This document shows positions 28,611 through 36,352 of a stretch of 64,000 nt of DNA, piece after piece (position 1 is the first letter of the stretch; the number at the start of each line of letters is the position of its first letter). The translations under genes and the position numbers were made by a program. The DNA is from Imperialibacter sp040222815 (lineage in GTDB: Bacteria; Bacteroidota; Bacteroidia; Cytophagales; Cyclobacteriaceae). The notes beneath the pieces were generated by a model, which did not search any database, had not been told where the DNA came from, and was given only the letters and a program-made list of their open reading frames with translations. Location of the stretch: contig NZ_JAVKCH010000013.1 of NCBI RefSeq assembly GCF_040222815.1, forward strand, positions 62,001-126,000. Direction: 5' to 3'.

Positions 28611-28784
28611 TTACCGATAATTTCCGGACTCAAATTCACTGGGATAGGTACCTGCCAGAAAATACGTTCTTACCAGAAACCTTCCGGGTGAGTCGTTGCC
28701 TCCCCATGCTGCCTGCCTTAATGAATAACCGGAAAGCTTCAGCATGTAGTCTTCATGGGCCCGAACGTTTTTTTTGGATAACAT
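28611..28784 (-). CDS. Small unrecognised protein (57 residues)
   Basis: An ATG at 28784 opens a 57-codon frame ending at 28611. It lies neatly between the GlxA-type gene (24 bp gap) and the membrane protein gene (56 bp gap) on the same strand. The peptide (starts MLSKKNVRAHEDYMLKLSGY; contains WGGNDSPGRFLVRTYFLAG) looks protein-like in composition, but I recognise no family. It could be a true small protein or the remnant of a larger enzyme. No signal peptide or membrane segment is evident. Confidence 0.35.
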   Translation of the reverse strand: MLSKKNVRAHEDYMLKLSGYSLRQAAWGGNDSPGRFLVRTYFLAGTYPSEFESGNYR

Positions 28785-28840
28785 CAATCTTCGGAACTGA
28801 AAAACTTGTTTAGTTAATTACGTTCCTGGAATCTAAGCTT

Positions 28841-29224
28841 CTAAAAGGTTATTCTTTTTGGATTCAGCTTTATGTAGAAGTACAAGGCCAGCAAAACATC
28901 AATTGTTATACAGAAGATATCATATCCGTCTGGTGCTACTTCGCTTACATGGGGAAAGAGAACATCCCAAAGCCCGTGTAGTGCAAGGCCTATAACCGTG
29001 AGCATGTAATTCTTTTTGTAACCCCAATACGCAAACATCAGAAAGAACGATGCCCCTGGAATTGTAAGCAAAAGAGCGTGCGGAGCGATTGAAAATCCTA
29101 TATAAATAAATGGTATTACCGCCAGGCTCAATGAAGCGAAGAGGTTGAGGTCAATCTTTCGGAATATCTCAGCGAAAGCAATTATCGCCAATGTAGTGCC
29201 AAGGCCAATAAGAAAGCTTGTCAT
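28841..29224 (-). CDS. Small polytopic membrane protein (DUF6010-like)
   Basis: I chose the ATG at 29224 (MTSFLIGLG), 10 bp after the upstream MDR gene's stop; an in-frame ATG at 29254 would overlap that gene and one at 29326 would overlap it heavily. The 127-residue product has about four to five hydrophobic segments (FLIGLGTTLAIIAFAEIF, LFASLSLAVIPFIYIGFS and others). It has a conserved-looking HGLWDVLFPH motif. The pattern resembles DUF6010 membrane proteins of unknown function. It is probably in the inner membrane and cotranscribed with the MDR oxidoreductase. Confidence 0.7.
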   Translation of the reverse strand: MTSFLIGLGTTLAIIAFAEIFRKIDLNLFASLSLAVIPFIYIGFSIAPHALLLTIPGASFFLMFAYWGYKKNYMLTVIGLALHGLWDVLFPHVSEVAPDGYDIFCITIDVLLALYFYIKLNPKRITF

Positions 29225-29234
29225 ATCTTGGTTA

Positions 29235-30188
29235 TTAGATGTTGATAACGACATTTCCTTTTTTGTGCCCTTTTTCAACATAGGCGTGTGCTTCAGCAAT
29301 TCCCTCCAACGGGTAAGCTCTGTCAATTACTGGCTTGAATTTGCCTGCATCAGTAAGCTCCTTTAGAAAAACGATATCTGCTGCGGTATGATTAATTACA
29401 CCCGTCATTACACTCTTTTTGCTCGTTATAGATGTCCACAGCCCCTGAAGCATTTCCGGCATACCCGCCGCACTCAAAATCATTTTTCCGTTGCTAGTGA
29501 GCGACTTTAAAGAGCGGGAAACTGATATCGCTTTGACCGTATCAAAAATTAGATCGTAGACTTCACCGTTTTGCGTAAAATCTTCGACTGTATAGTCAAT
29601 CACTTTATCGGCACCCATAGATTTTACCAAGCCAGTATTCGAAGTGCTGCATACACCTGTTACAATTGCCCCGTACGACTTCGCCAGCTGAACGGCAGCA
29701 CTTCCAACCGCTCCCGAGGCCCCAACTATCAGAACTTTTTGATCTGCCTTTATCATTGCCTTCTTGATAAAATGTAGGGCTGTGACTCCTCCAAAAGGAA
29801 TGGCTGCTGCTTCGCTGTGCAAAACAGCAGCTGGTTTTAACGCCAGTGATCCGCCTTCCGGGAGAACGATATATTCTGCGTAAGCACCAAAACTCATATC
29901 GGCATGTCCAAAAACCTGGTCGCCAGCCTTGAAAAGTTTTACCTGTTTGCCGACAAGTTCGACTTCTCCGGAAAAAACACTGCCAAGTATATTTGTCTTA
30001 GGCTTTAGAAGGCCAAAAAATAGCCTGACTGCAAATGGGTCTGCTTTTCGCAACCGCACATCACCTGAATTAACGGCCGTAGCTTTAATTCGCAAAAGAA
30101 TTTCATTGTCCTTTGGTACCGGCTTAGCCACTTCCTTGATTTGGAGAACTTCCGGAAAACCATACTGAGTGTAGACTGCTGCTTTCAT
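29235..30188 (-). CDS. NAD(P)-dependent alcohol dehydrogenase / quinone reductase-like (MDR family)
   Basis: This 317-residue medium-chain dehydrogenase/reductase has an N-terminal GroES-like domain (NSGDVRLRKADPF, ILGSVFSGEV) and a Rossmann motif VGASGAVGSAAVQLA near residue 155-170. The structural-zinc cysteines are absent, so it belongs to the quinone reductase/enoyl reductase-like zinc-free branch. It probably reduces an alpha,beta-unsaturated carbonyl or quinone with NADPH. It lies 48 bp downstream of the second GlxA-type regulator on the same strand, so it is a likely target of that regulator. Confidence 0.87.
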   Translation of the reverse strand: MKAAVYTQYGFPEVLQIKEVAKPVPKDNEILLRIKATAVNSGDVRLRKADPFAVRLFFGLLKPKTNILGSVFSGEVELVGKQVKLFKAGDQVFGHADMSFGAYAEYIVLPEGGSLALKPAAVLHSEAAAIPFGGVTALHFIKKAMIKADQKVLIVGASGAVGSAAVQLAKSYGAIVTGVCSTSNTGLVKSMGADKVIDYTVEDFTQNGEVYDLIFDTVKAISVSRSLKSLTSNGKMILSAAGMPEMLQGLWTSITSKKSVMTGVINHTAADIVFLKELTDAGKFKPVIDRAYPLEGIAEAHAYVEKGHKKGNVVINI

Positions 30189-30236
30189 TTTCTTTATTTT
30201 ATTGTGTTATGAGAAAAAATGGAATTGACTCTGTTT

Positions 30237-31145
30237 CTATTTCAAAATTCTTTGTAGCTGACTGGCCGTTTTTAAACCACACCTGGAGGCCACGTAAGCC
30301 AGACTGTTTTCGGGATTCTTAAGAAGAGTTTTGGCCGTCTCTAGACGTACCTGGGTCAAATACCCACTAACAGAAATTCCGGTTGTTTCCTTGAACACCC
30401 GTTTCAGGTTTTCCGGACTCATTTCGGCAACTAGTGCCAGGTTCGAAATAGATGTCGCTCCTGAAAGGTTGTCGACGAGGTAGTTTTGCACGTCGTGAAT
30501 TTTGATATTCAGGTGGTTTCTGAAGTCCAGGTAAATGACTTCCTTTTTGTGATCGTTATTTCTCAGATAATGGACAAGTCCTCTTGCTACCTTTTGAGTA
30601 AAAGGAGCTCCGGCCAAATCCTTAAGAATGGATAAAGCCAGGTCAATCCCTGCGGTGATCCCGCCACTCGTGCTCACGCCAGCGTTCTTGGAATACAAGA
30701 CATCCGTCAAAACTTTGGTCTGGGGAAAGCGCAGTTGCAACTCGTCTACCGTTCGCCAATGCGTAGTGCATTCCAGGCCATTTAGGAGACCAGCCTCGCC
30801 CAATGCAAACGCACCATTGCAAACTGAACAGATGTTTACTTTTCTACCGGCACAGTCTTTTAGCCAATCAAAGAATTTTTTTTCTTTTCGAAATGCTGGG
30901 CTTCGGACATAATTTTGATCCATTCCTGGTACAAAAACATAATCGCCATCCTTTAACTCAGCATCCGAGAAGCTGGCGATGGTTCCAAAACCCAGCCCGC
31001 ATGCGCTGACCGGGTTGCTCTGAAAAACGTAAAACTCAATATTGATTTTAAATTGGTAAAACCTGGCTTCGGTAAATACCTGAACGGGGCCGGCCAAATC
31101 AAGTAGCTCAACCGTAGGCGGGATAATAAAGGCAATAGTTTTCAT
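30237..31145 (-). CDS. GlxA-family transcriptional regulator (second paralogue)
   Basis: This 302-residue protein has the same layout as the regulator at 27675-28586. It has a DJ-1/PfpI-like domain (FIIPPTVELLDLAGPVQVF; CSVCNGAFALGEAGLLNG) and a C-terminal AraC HTH (SPENLKRVFKETTGISVSGYLTQ). The two are clearly paralogous yet diverged throughout, so the duplication is not recent. It precedes the MDR oxidoreductase by 48 bp and may control it. The cysteine in the elbow position is present, though in this family it is thought to bind rather than catalyse. Confidence 0.9.
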   Translation of the reverse strand: MKTIAFIIPPTVELLDLAGPVQVFTEARFYQFKINIEFYVFQSNPVSACGLGFGTIASFSDAELKDGDYVFVPGMDQNYVRSPAFRKEKKFFDWLKDCAGRKVNICSVCNGAFALGEAGLLNGLECTTHWRTVDELQLRFPQTKVLTDVLYSKNAGVSTSGGITAGIDLALSILKDLAGAPFTQKVARGLVHYLRNNDHKKEVIYLDFRNHLNIKIHDVQNYLVDNLSGATSISNLALVAEMSPENLKRVFKETTGISVSGYLTQVRLETAKTLLKNPENSLAYVASRCGLKTASQLQRILK

Positions 31146-31206
31146 GATTTGTGTTAATTCTCTGCTTGGAAATAGGAAAACAAAGTGGCATTCTTTACCA
31201 TCAAAC

Positions 31207-31890
31207 TCACACGGTGCTCAGCTTTGTGGCGGTTACAGTGTTTTGATTGCGGCATTGACAGGGCTGACTGTTTTCGTAACAATCGCACGACGCCTGTTTC
31301 TGCATTGTGTTGCTGGCGCACCTCCAGCAGGGTCGGGTTATATCGGTTGTAATTGGTAGTTGAAGAGTTTCCGCAGCAGCAACAGTCCTTTCATTCACCG
31401 AACTTGCCAGGAGAACTACATCATTTTTATAATTGAACATGATATCACCCACTGGTCTAAATCCAGCCTTTACTATTCCATTGAAAGAGCTTTGATTTTC
31501 GGGGGCCGAAATAATCCATATTCTTTCACTGACTTTTTCTTCAGCCTGTAAAATCGTGCCCAGCAGTTGAACATAGTAACCCCTGCCCCGATAAGGCTCC
31601 AGTGTTCTGAAATTCCACAGATAAGCATTCCCCTTGGGAATATCAATTTCTTTGGACAGTTCTCCGATCCGGGCTTTTTGGCGACCCAACCACCCAAACG
31701 AAACTGGCATACCTTTTAACCTCAGCACCCAGGCCTCATTGCCTTCCCGAAACCTTTTCAGAATATCTTGTTCTGTTAGATTCATTAACCTTGCCAGGGT
31801 GAGCACATCAAGCTCTCTTTTGACTGAAATATGGTTTTTCCTTTTCGGTGTTGGGTAGTCATCACCATGCCAAAACGTGAATAGTGCCAT
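31207..31890 (-). CDS. GNAT-family N-acetyltransferase-like protein with Cys-rich C-terminal tail
   Basis: The 227-residue product has a GNAT core with motif A RGRGYYVQLLG near residue 100-110 and motif B-like NQSSFNGIVKAGFRPVGD. The first part (residues 1-60) includes ARLMNLTEQDILKRF. After residue 190 the protein ends in a tail with six cysteines (CWRC, SCDC, PCQC), unlike ordinary GNATs. The tail could bind a metal such as zinc. Substrate unknown. It is within the minus-strand run: 26 bp after the small outer-membrane-like gene and 61 bp before the GlxA paralogue. Confidence 0.75.
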   Translation of the reverse strand: MALFTFWHGDDYPTPKRKNHISVKRELDVLTLARLMNLTEQDILKRFREGNEAWVLRLKGMPVSFGWLGRQKARIGELSKEIDIPKGNAYLWNFRTLEPYRGRGYYVQLLGTILQAEEKVSERIWIISAPENQSSFNGIVKAGFRPVGDIMFNYKNDVVLLASSVNERTVAAAETLQLPITTDITRPCWRCASNTMQKQASCDCYENSQPCQCRNQNTVTATKLSTV

Positions 31891-31916
31891 GTAGAATTTG
31901 TGTTTTTATTGTTCGG

Positions 31917-32528
31917 TTATTTGACCTTCATTCCGACCCCCACCTCGAGGGCGATGTTATTTATGTTGCCGTCCACAAAGTTGATGTCGGATCCTTTGAC
32001 AGGCCAGGGATAAAGGGGGACATATAGGCGTCCGGTAAAAAAGTATTTTTTTAATCCTCGCTTATGACTATACATTAATCCGTAGTCTGGGCTTAATGCG
32101 CTTATGGAGGCACTTACTTTATCAACAGCGGGATTATATACCGTTTCTTTGAAGGCAGTATACTTGGCGCCAATCATCAGTAGTAGTGTATGAGTGCTTT
32201 TCCTGGAGTAGAAGGTTGTGCCTGCGCCAAACTTTTGATTGAAAGAGTAGTTATAATCGGTTTTTATATAGTTGAAATCCCGCTGAAGAAGGTTGTTAAT
32301 ATTAAAGGAAGTGTGTGAGGCAAGGCTTAGCCGCTTATAAGGGTTCCATTGAATCAGGCCGGCAAGCAGAAGGTCTGTTCCAAAATTGGTGTGAATGCCT
32401 ATACCCGGTTCGATGGTCAGCTCTCTTGTTGGATGATCTTTCGGTGAGGCTGCCGGCTCACGTTGTGCAAACCCATATGTGGGTGCTAATACCAAGATCA
32501 ATAGAGGTAAATATTTACTTGTTTTCAT
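31917..32528 (-). CDS. Small secreted, possibly outer-membrane beta-barrel protein
   Basis: The start at 32528 (MKTSKYLPLLILVLAPTYGFAQ) gives a clear signal peptide. The longer frame to 32819 would overlap the esterase gene and has no such sequence. The mature part (about 180 residues) has alternating beta-strand patterns (LLAGLIQWNPYKRLSLASHT, DYNYSFNQKFGAGTTFY, NNIALEVGVGMKVK), suggesting an 8-stranded outer-membrane barrel. I recognise no named family. It lies 31 bp after the esterase stop, consistent with one transcript. Confidence 0.75.
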   Translation of the reverse strand: MKTSKYLPLLILVLAPTYGFAQREPAASPKDHPTRELTIEPGIGIHTNFGTDLLLAGLIQWNPYKRLSLASHTSFNINNLLQRDFNYIKTDYNYSFNQKFGAGTTFYSRKSTHTLLLMIGAKYTAFKETVYNPAVDKVSASISALSPDYGLMYSHKRGLKKYFFTGRLYVPLYPWPVKGSDINFVDGNINNIALEVGVGMKVK

Positions 32529-32559
32529 ATTTTTATACTCGTTATCATTAGTATTTGGA

Positions 32560-33378
32560 TTATCTGTTTTTGAAATAGTAGGTGAGCCCTTTAATGATGT
32601 TGGGGTTTTTTGAACCCATATGATCCAGGTCATCCTCCCTATTTTTTGATAGACTGATACTCGAATAGTTGTCTCGAAGGGTTTGATAGAATGCTTCAAA
32701 CGGAGCTTGCATTCTGCCCAGATTCTCCGACTCGCCGATGCCAAGAAATACCAGCTGTGGTTTATCCCTGTTCCTTTCTCTGTATTCTTTTTCCAATAGC
32801 AGAGAAACTTCATCATCAAACCAGATAGATGGGCTTAGCAGAATGTAATTGCCAAACAACTGATTGTTAACGGCCAGAGCGCATGCACCAAACAAACCGC
32901 CATACGAATGGCCCAAAATCGCCCGGCTGTTTCGGGTTGTGTCTACACTAAACTCCTGCTCAATTCTCGGAACTAGTTCATTTTCAAGAAAACGTAAGAA
33001 ATCCCCGCCGCCTCCTGTTGTCGGGCTGATTTTCGTAGGTGTATAGTCCAACTCTCTGTCATTACCATAGCCTATGCCGACCACCACTACATTCGTTACT
33101 GAATAACGATCGGATATTTCTTCGCAATGATTGGCAACGAAGTCAAAACTCTCTTCGCCATCCAGAACATAGATCGAAGAATGCTTTATCCCTGACGAAT
33201 TGTAGTTCAATGGAAGTCCAACTTTTATCTTATAAGTGGCACCATTGAAGGTAGACTGGATGGAGAATTCCCTTGTCAGGCTCGGGTTAAATTCTTCCTC
33301 GCTGCACGACGCCAGAAATAGCACAAGCGCACCGACCAGGGCGCCCAGTGTAAGAGTTGTTAGTTTTTGCCTTTTCAT
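32560..33378 (-). CDS. Alpha/beta-hydrolase lipoprotein (esterase D / IroE-like)
   Basis: The ATG at 33378 (MKRQKLTTLTLG) puts the lipoprotein signal (LFLASC) at the right distance; the ATG at 33414 adds 12 unlikely residues. The product of 272 residues belongs to the esterase D/Fes-like hydrolases. It has YVLDGEESFDF, the nucleophile elbow GHSYGG (Ser nucleophile) and a late GIGESEN for the acid. The catalytic His is probably in DHMGSKNP. Such enzymes cleave esters of acylated substrates or siderophores. It is probably the first gene of the minus-strand run to 27675. No clear TAnnTTTG promoter was found, only GACCTTTG at 33412-33419 (one mismatch). Confidence 0.85.
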   Translation of the reverse strand: MKRQKLTTLTLGALVGALVLFLASCSEEEFNPSLTREFSIQSTFNGATYKIKVGLPLNYNSSGIKHSSIYVLDGEESFDFVANHCEEISDRYSVTNVVVVGIGYGNDRELDYTPTKISPTTGGGGDFLRFLENELVPRIEQEFSVDTTRNSRAILGHSYGGLFGACALAVNNQLFGNYILLSPSIWFDDEVSLLLEKEYRERNRDKPQLVFLGIGESENLGRMQAPFEAFYQTLRDNYSSISLSKNREDDLDHMGSKNPNIIKGLTYYFKNR

Positions 33379-33739
33379 AACATTGTCTTTTTGTGATGTC
33401 CTTCGACAAGACAAAGGTCAGGCTCCTGATGTTATTCGCCTAGGTCAAGAAGGCGTCATAAAAGGACAACTTAGGCGGCCAGAAAGAGAGGTGTGGAATA
33501 GCGTTGATGTAATGCGCCAAAATAGTTTGCGGAGAAGTTGACCCCCGACGCAAAAGGGGCTTTCTATAGATATTTTGGAGTATGATATTCCGGGAGACTT
33601 GAACACAAAGGAATTGCAATCCCACGTAGCAATGTTGAGCGTATTATCTCTCACTAAGCTTTATTCTTTGTCCACCCGCTGGCGGATCAAAGGCTATGTT
33701 CTCAAACCAGCTTCCATTATCGTTGATTGGGTATTTAAA
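33379..33739. other. Intergenic region upstream of the esterase gene
   Basis: About 360 bases lie between the esterase start and the tRNA-like scar. The esterase promoter must be here. Overlapping short frames on both strands have low-complexity, unlikely products, and I see no gene. Confidence 0.3.
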
Positions 33740-33785
33740 AAAAGCCCAATCATTTCTGATTAGGCCTTTGAGTGATCCTGCTGGG
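33740..33785 (-). pseudogene. Degenerate terminator + tRNA-Lys 3'-end copy (att-like scar)
   Basis: This block parallels 35109-35155 in layout: AAAAGCCCAA, a hairpin, CTTTGAGTGATCC, one mismatch, then GCTGGG. The last 13 bases (33773-33785) equal the acceptor and part of the T-stem of tRNA-Lys at 35143-35155, with one substitution. The remainder of a tRNA is absent: no T-stem partner follows. It may be a decayed tandem tRNA or an attachment-site copy. No integrase is present nearby. Confidence 0.5.
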
Positions 33786-33867
33786 ATTAAAACCTTATTT
33801 TGTTACCTATTGGTAATCAATAAGTTGAAAAATTTGTAATGAACTTGGGTAAAGCATTGGCATAAGT

Positions 33868-34065
33868 GTGTGGTTCTACCAAAGCTTGGTAATTACTTCA
33901 ATTCGTCTGATTGGATTATCTGGAGAGGTATTTGTTCCGACAATTGTCAGCCGTGATAGGAGTTTTATTGAGTTAGATGTTAAAGATATACCACTGGGTA
34001 TTTATGTGTTGGAAGTTCATGGCGATGGATTATTTGAACAAAGTAAAATCATAATTAACCGATGA
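33868..34065 (+). pseudogene. Orphan C-terminal half of a T9SS type A sorting domain
   Basis: The 65-residue frame opens only with GTG and an in-frame TAA lies 15 bases upstream. Its sequence (TSIRLIGLSGEVFV, IELDVKDIPLGIYVLEVHG, QSKIIINR) matches the second half of T9SS type A C-terminal domains. The usual YPNP start and all cargo sequence are missing. It is best read as the remnant of a T9SS cargo gene whose 5' part was deleted. The stop is 3 bp before the lipoprotein ATG. Confidence 0.65.
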
Positions 34066-34068
34066 TAT

Positions 34069-34872
34069 ATGAACCTGATAAACAAAGCGATAGGGCTTTT
34101 ATTGGCGGCATCCAGTTTTTTCGCTTGCGGTGAAAAAGATGACCATACTGAAAGTGGTGAGCAGGATCAAGACTCGGTTAACGTCGTAGCCGAGCAATGT
34201 TTACATTCCGGAGAGCTGAAGCGAGATCTATATGCTATAGTTTCAAATATACCCAACGGCGGTGGTTTCATTTACAAGTTAGGTATTGTAGATACCACCC
34301 GAATGCGGCAATATGCAGGTGCCTGGATGCCCTATGTCTGCAATGGCTTCCCAGATAGCCTGAAACAGGAGGGCATGCAATTGCTGGTAACCATTTCTGA
34401 CAAAACGGTAGGCGAGACCAGTCTCAGTGTCTCAACCATTGATTTGGTCGAGGTGACGCTCCTAAAAGATCAATTAGATAAAGATCCGAGAAATGGCGAC
34501 GGTGTGTCAACTGCTGATATTAACATTTCGCAAGTTAAAGGCCCGTTTTATACTGGCTACGTCATCAATTCAACTTCAGAGTGGGAGGCGGTCAGCCAAC
34601 AAACCGGTGCAACCATGGGGGCCCCTGTAGATTTTGAAAGCCAAACGCTGCTTGGCTATAAGATCATGGTAGGCGGATGCTGGCCGGGAGGCCATGTTGA
34701 ATTTCGTAGATTCATCCAGGATGCCGAACATCAATTTCGGCTTGATATAAATGTAAAAAGCTACGGTCTTTGCCAGGTGGGATATGCTCGCTGGCATTGG
34801 GTCACTGTAGATAAACTCACTCCGGAAGATGAGGTTGAGTTCTCTTACAAGCAAGTGGTGATCTCTAATTGA
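34069..34872 (+). CDS. Hypothetical lipoprotein
   Basis: This 267-residue protein has a lipoprotein signal (LLLAASSFFAC, Cys at about residue 20) followed by an acidic linker. The mature part has a two-part look. The first half (about 40-130) includes LVTISDKTVGETSLSVSTIDLV. The second half (about 150-267) includes GYKIMVGGCWPGGHVEFRRF and WHWVTVDKLTPEDEVEFSYKQVV. I do not recognise the family. It lies in the segment between the tRNA-like scar and tRNA-Lys, so it may be recently acquired or a relic of a mobile segment. Confidence 0.7.
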   Translation: MNLINKAIGLLLAASSFFACGEKDDHTESGEQDQDSVNVVAEQCLHSGELKRDLYAIVSNIPNGGGFIYKLGIVDTTRMRQYAGAWMPYVCNGFPDSLKQEGMQLLVTISDKTVGETSLSVSTIDLVEVTLLKDQLDKDPRNGDGVSTADINISQVKGPFYTGYVINSTSEWEAVSQQTGATMGAPVDFESQTLLGYKIMVGGCWPGGHVEFRRFIQDAEHQFRLDINVKSYGLCQVGYARWHWVTVDKLTPEDEVEFSYKQVVISN

Positions 34873-35108
34873 GCATCTTAGCATCTAATAACCTGGACAG
34901 AATTTACAAATGAGTTTGCTGGTAGAAATTCAGCTTCCGCCGTCTGCTGGACATGTTTGTGACTTAGAAGGTGGGCAGTTGACCTTTTATGAAACAGCTA
35001 AAAAGGAAAAATATCTCCCAGGGTTGTTAGCTCCGACGATTCTGGGCCACCTTCAGACTTTCTTCATTCTCCGTTAAGCCGACAGCCACTTGATGAGATA
35101 GAAAATAT
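34873..35108. other. Intergenic region between lipoprotein and tRNA-Lys
   Basis: About 236 bases. A 55-codon plus-strand ORF (ATG 34910, stop 35077; starts MSLLVEIQLPPSAGH) has plausible composition but no recognised family. It may be a pseudogene fragment. The tRNA-Lys hairpin terminator begins at 35109. Confidence 0.3.
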
Positions 35109-35138
35109 AAAAGCCCAAGAAATTAATCTTGAGCTTTT
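35109..35138 (-). terminator. Hairpin downstream of tRNA-Lys
   Basis: AAAAGCCCAAGA pairs with TCTTGAGCTTTT, with one mismatch, around AATTAA. It lies 4 nt past the tRNA 3' end on the minus strand. Its layout is shared with the scar at 33740-33770. Confidence 0.6.
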
Positions 35139-35142
35139 TGAG

Positions 35143-35215
35143 TGATCCCGCTGGGGCTCGAACCCAGGACCCATACATTAAAAGTGTATTGCTCTACCAG
35201 CTGAGCTACGGAATC
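35143..35215 (-). tRNA. tRNA-Lys (TTT)
   Basis: The minus strand folds into a full cloverleaf of 73 nt. The acceptor stem GATTCCG pairs with CGGGATC, with one T-G pair, and the discriminator base is A. The anticodon stem-loop is ATACA-CTTTTAA-TGTAT with anticodon TTT. The T arm is CTGGG-TTCGAGC-CCCAG. The CCA end is not encoded. A short copy of its 3' end occurs at 33773-33785. Confidence 0.95.
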
Positions 35216-35299
35216 TTTTAACATTTATTAACCATCAAATAAGGAGGAATTTTGCTTTATTTGGCTGCCTTTCCTTAATTGCGCCCGTAAATGAGGTTG

Positions 35300-35330
35300 C
35301 AAAGGTAGTACTCTATGAATAATTTGCAAA
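35300..35330 (-). promoter_or_regulatory. tRNA-Lys promoter (TTTG-N19-TACCTTTG)
   Basis: On the minus strand, TTTG (35327-35330) and TACCTTTG (35300-35307) are separated by 19 bases. This is a near-perfect Bacteroidota sigma-A promoter. It overlaps the start codon region of the plus-strand gene at 35315, so the two genes may interfere. Transcription would start near 35293, about 78 nt before the mature tRNA. Confidence 0.65.
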
Positions 35331-36058
35331 GCTGGCATATAAAAATTTTCTTCTGTTTTTTCGTAAGCACATTTCTGACCCCAGAATATTCTTCTGCTCA
35401 GTCAGTTAGCGCTGATTTGGTGAAAGCAGATTCATTGTTTGAACTAAAGAAGTACACTGAATCATTCGACGAGTATCAACTGGTGTTTGAGGCGGGCATG
35501 GCCTCTCCACAAATGCTGATGAAGATGGCCTTTATCAAGGAAGGACTCGATGAGTATCCTGAGGCACTTTTTTATCTGACGAAGTACTATGACCTCACTC
35601 ACAATAATCTTGTCCTCAAAAAAATTAATGAAATAGCCGAAAAGCAGGGTCTGCAGGGCTATGATGTAACCGACGCTGATTTTTTTATGTCGTGGTACTC
35701 GTTGTACTACGATCTCATTCTCACCGTGGTGATGACGGTGATTTTTGTACTACTGCTTTTGCAGGCTTATCGCTTCCTTAAAAAGAAAGGCTTTTCCGCA
35801 GGTGTCATGACCTGGCAGCTTGTGTTTGGCGTTGCGTTGGCCGTTGTTGTTAATTACCCTTTTTCAGACCGGGAAGCTATTATTATTGAGCCTGCTACCT
35901 ATCTCATGAAAGGCCCTTCTGCCGGTGCCCCCATGCTGGAAATTGTTTCTCAGGGTCACAAAGTAAAAGTCCTCGACGCCGGCCAAATTTGGACCAAAAT
36001 CCTCTGGCACGACGCTGAAGTGTACGTGAGGAGCGGGAGCTTGAAGCGGTTGGGGTAG
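35315..36058 (+). CDS. TPR / SH3 membrane protein (BatE-like)
   Basis: This 247-residue protein has a signal peptide, TPR-like helices (about residues 30-110), two membrane segments (LILTVVMTVIFVLLLLQAY near 137-155; TWQLVFGVALAVVVNY near 172-187) and a C-terminal bacterial SH3-like domain (VSQGHKVKVLDAG, WTKILWHDAEVYVRSGSL). The layout resembles BatE/TPR-SH3 proteins of this phylum, which are probably periplasmic-facing and of uncertain function. Its last 64 bases recur at 41829-41892 with three substitutions, all synonymous in this frame. That suggests the large gene in between was inserted here. Confidence 0.75.
   Translation: MNNLQSWHIKIFFCFFVSTFLTPEYSSAQSVSADLVKADSLFELKKYTESFDEYQLVFEAGMASPQMLMKMAFIKEGLDEYPEALFYLTKYYDLTHNNLVLKKINEIAEKQGLQGYDVTDADFFMSWYSLYYDLILTVVMTVIFVLLLLQAYRFLKKKGFSAGVMTWQLVFGVALAVVVNYPFSDREAIIIEPATYLMKGPSAGAPMLEIVSQGHKVKVLDAGQIWTKILWHDAEVYVRSGSLKRLG
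35995..36058 (+). repeat. Direct repeat, copy 1 (3' end of TPR/SH3 gene)
   Basis: This 64-bp stretch, ending with the gene's TAG, matches 41829-41892 at 61 of 64 positions. The three differences are third-codon-position changes (GAC/GAT, GCT/GCC, GTG/GTA) that leave the protein unchanged. The pair encloses the 1808-residue surface protein gene. Confidence 0.9.
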
Positions 36059-36202
36059 AGAAGGGATAATACCACCATATCCTTCGGCTTCTATATGGTC
36101 TTCTTCTTATTTTTCATATCATGTTTGATTTGCTGCGAGCGGTTCTATTTTGCTGATTTTTGTCAAGGGGCCTATCTTTCGTTCAGTTAAATCCATATCC
36201 AT

Positions 36203-36237
36203 TAGTTTCCTCACTTGTGCAACAAATGAGGAAACTA
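36203..36237. promoter_or_regulatory. 11-bp perfect inverted repeat upstream of the first giant gene
   Basis: TAGTTTCCTCA (36203-36213) and TGAGGAAACTA (36227-36237) are separated by 13 bases, about 115 bp before the ATG. This could be an operator for a dimeric regulator or a hairpin. It is unlike the GC-rich dyads before the other two giant genes. Confidence 0.5.
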
Positions 36238-36352
36238 TAATTTATGGTTTGTTTTCCTGTATTGTCTTGCTGAATTTGTTCTAAAATTTACATATTTATG
36301 CGTTGCTTTTATCCAAGTTATTAGAGTCTGTTTGCTTTTGAATCCCTAGCTT

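Noticed and set aside
33445..33654. Short minus-strand ORFs upstream of the esterase gene
   Set aside because: Three overlapping frames are all open with unlikely sequences; there is no start context or family match.
34910..35077. 55-codon plus-strand ORF before tRNA-Lys
   Set aside because: Composition is plausible but no family, no clear start signal and a scar-like context; kept only in the intergenic note.
33740..35215. Active integrative element
   Set aside because: The interval is only about 1.4 kb and has no integrase, transposase or replication gene.
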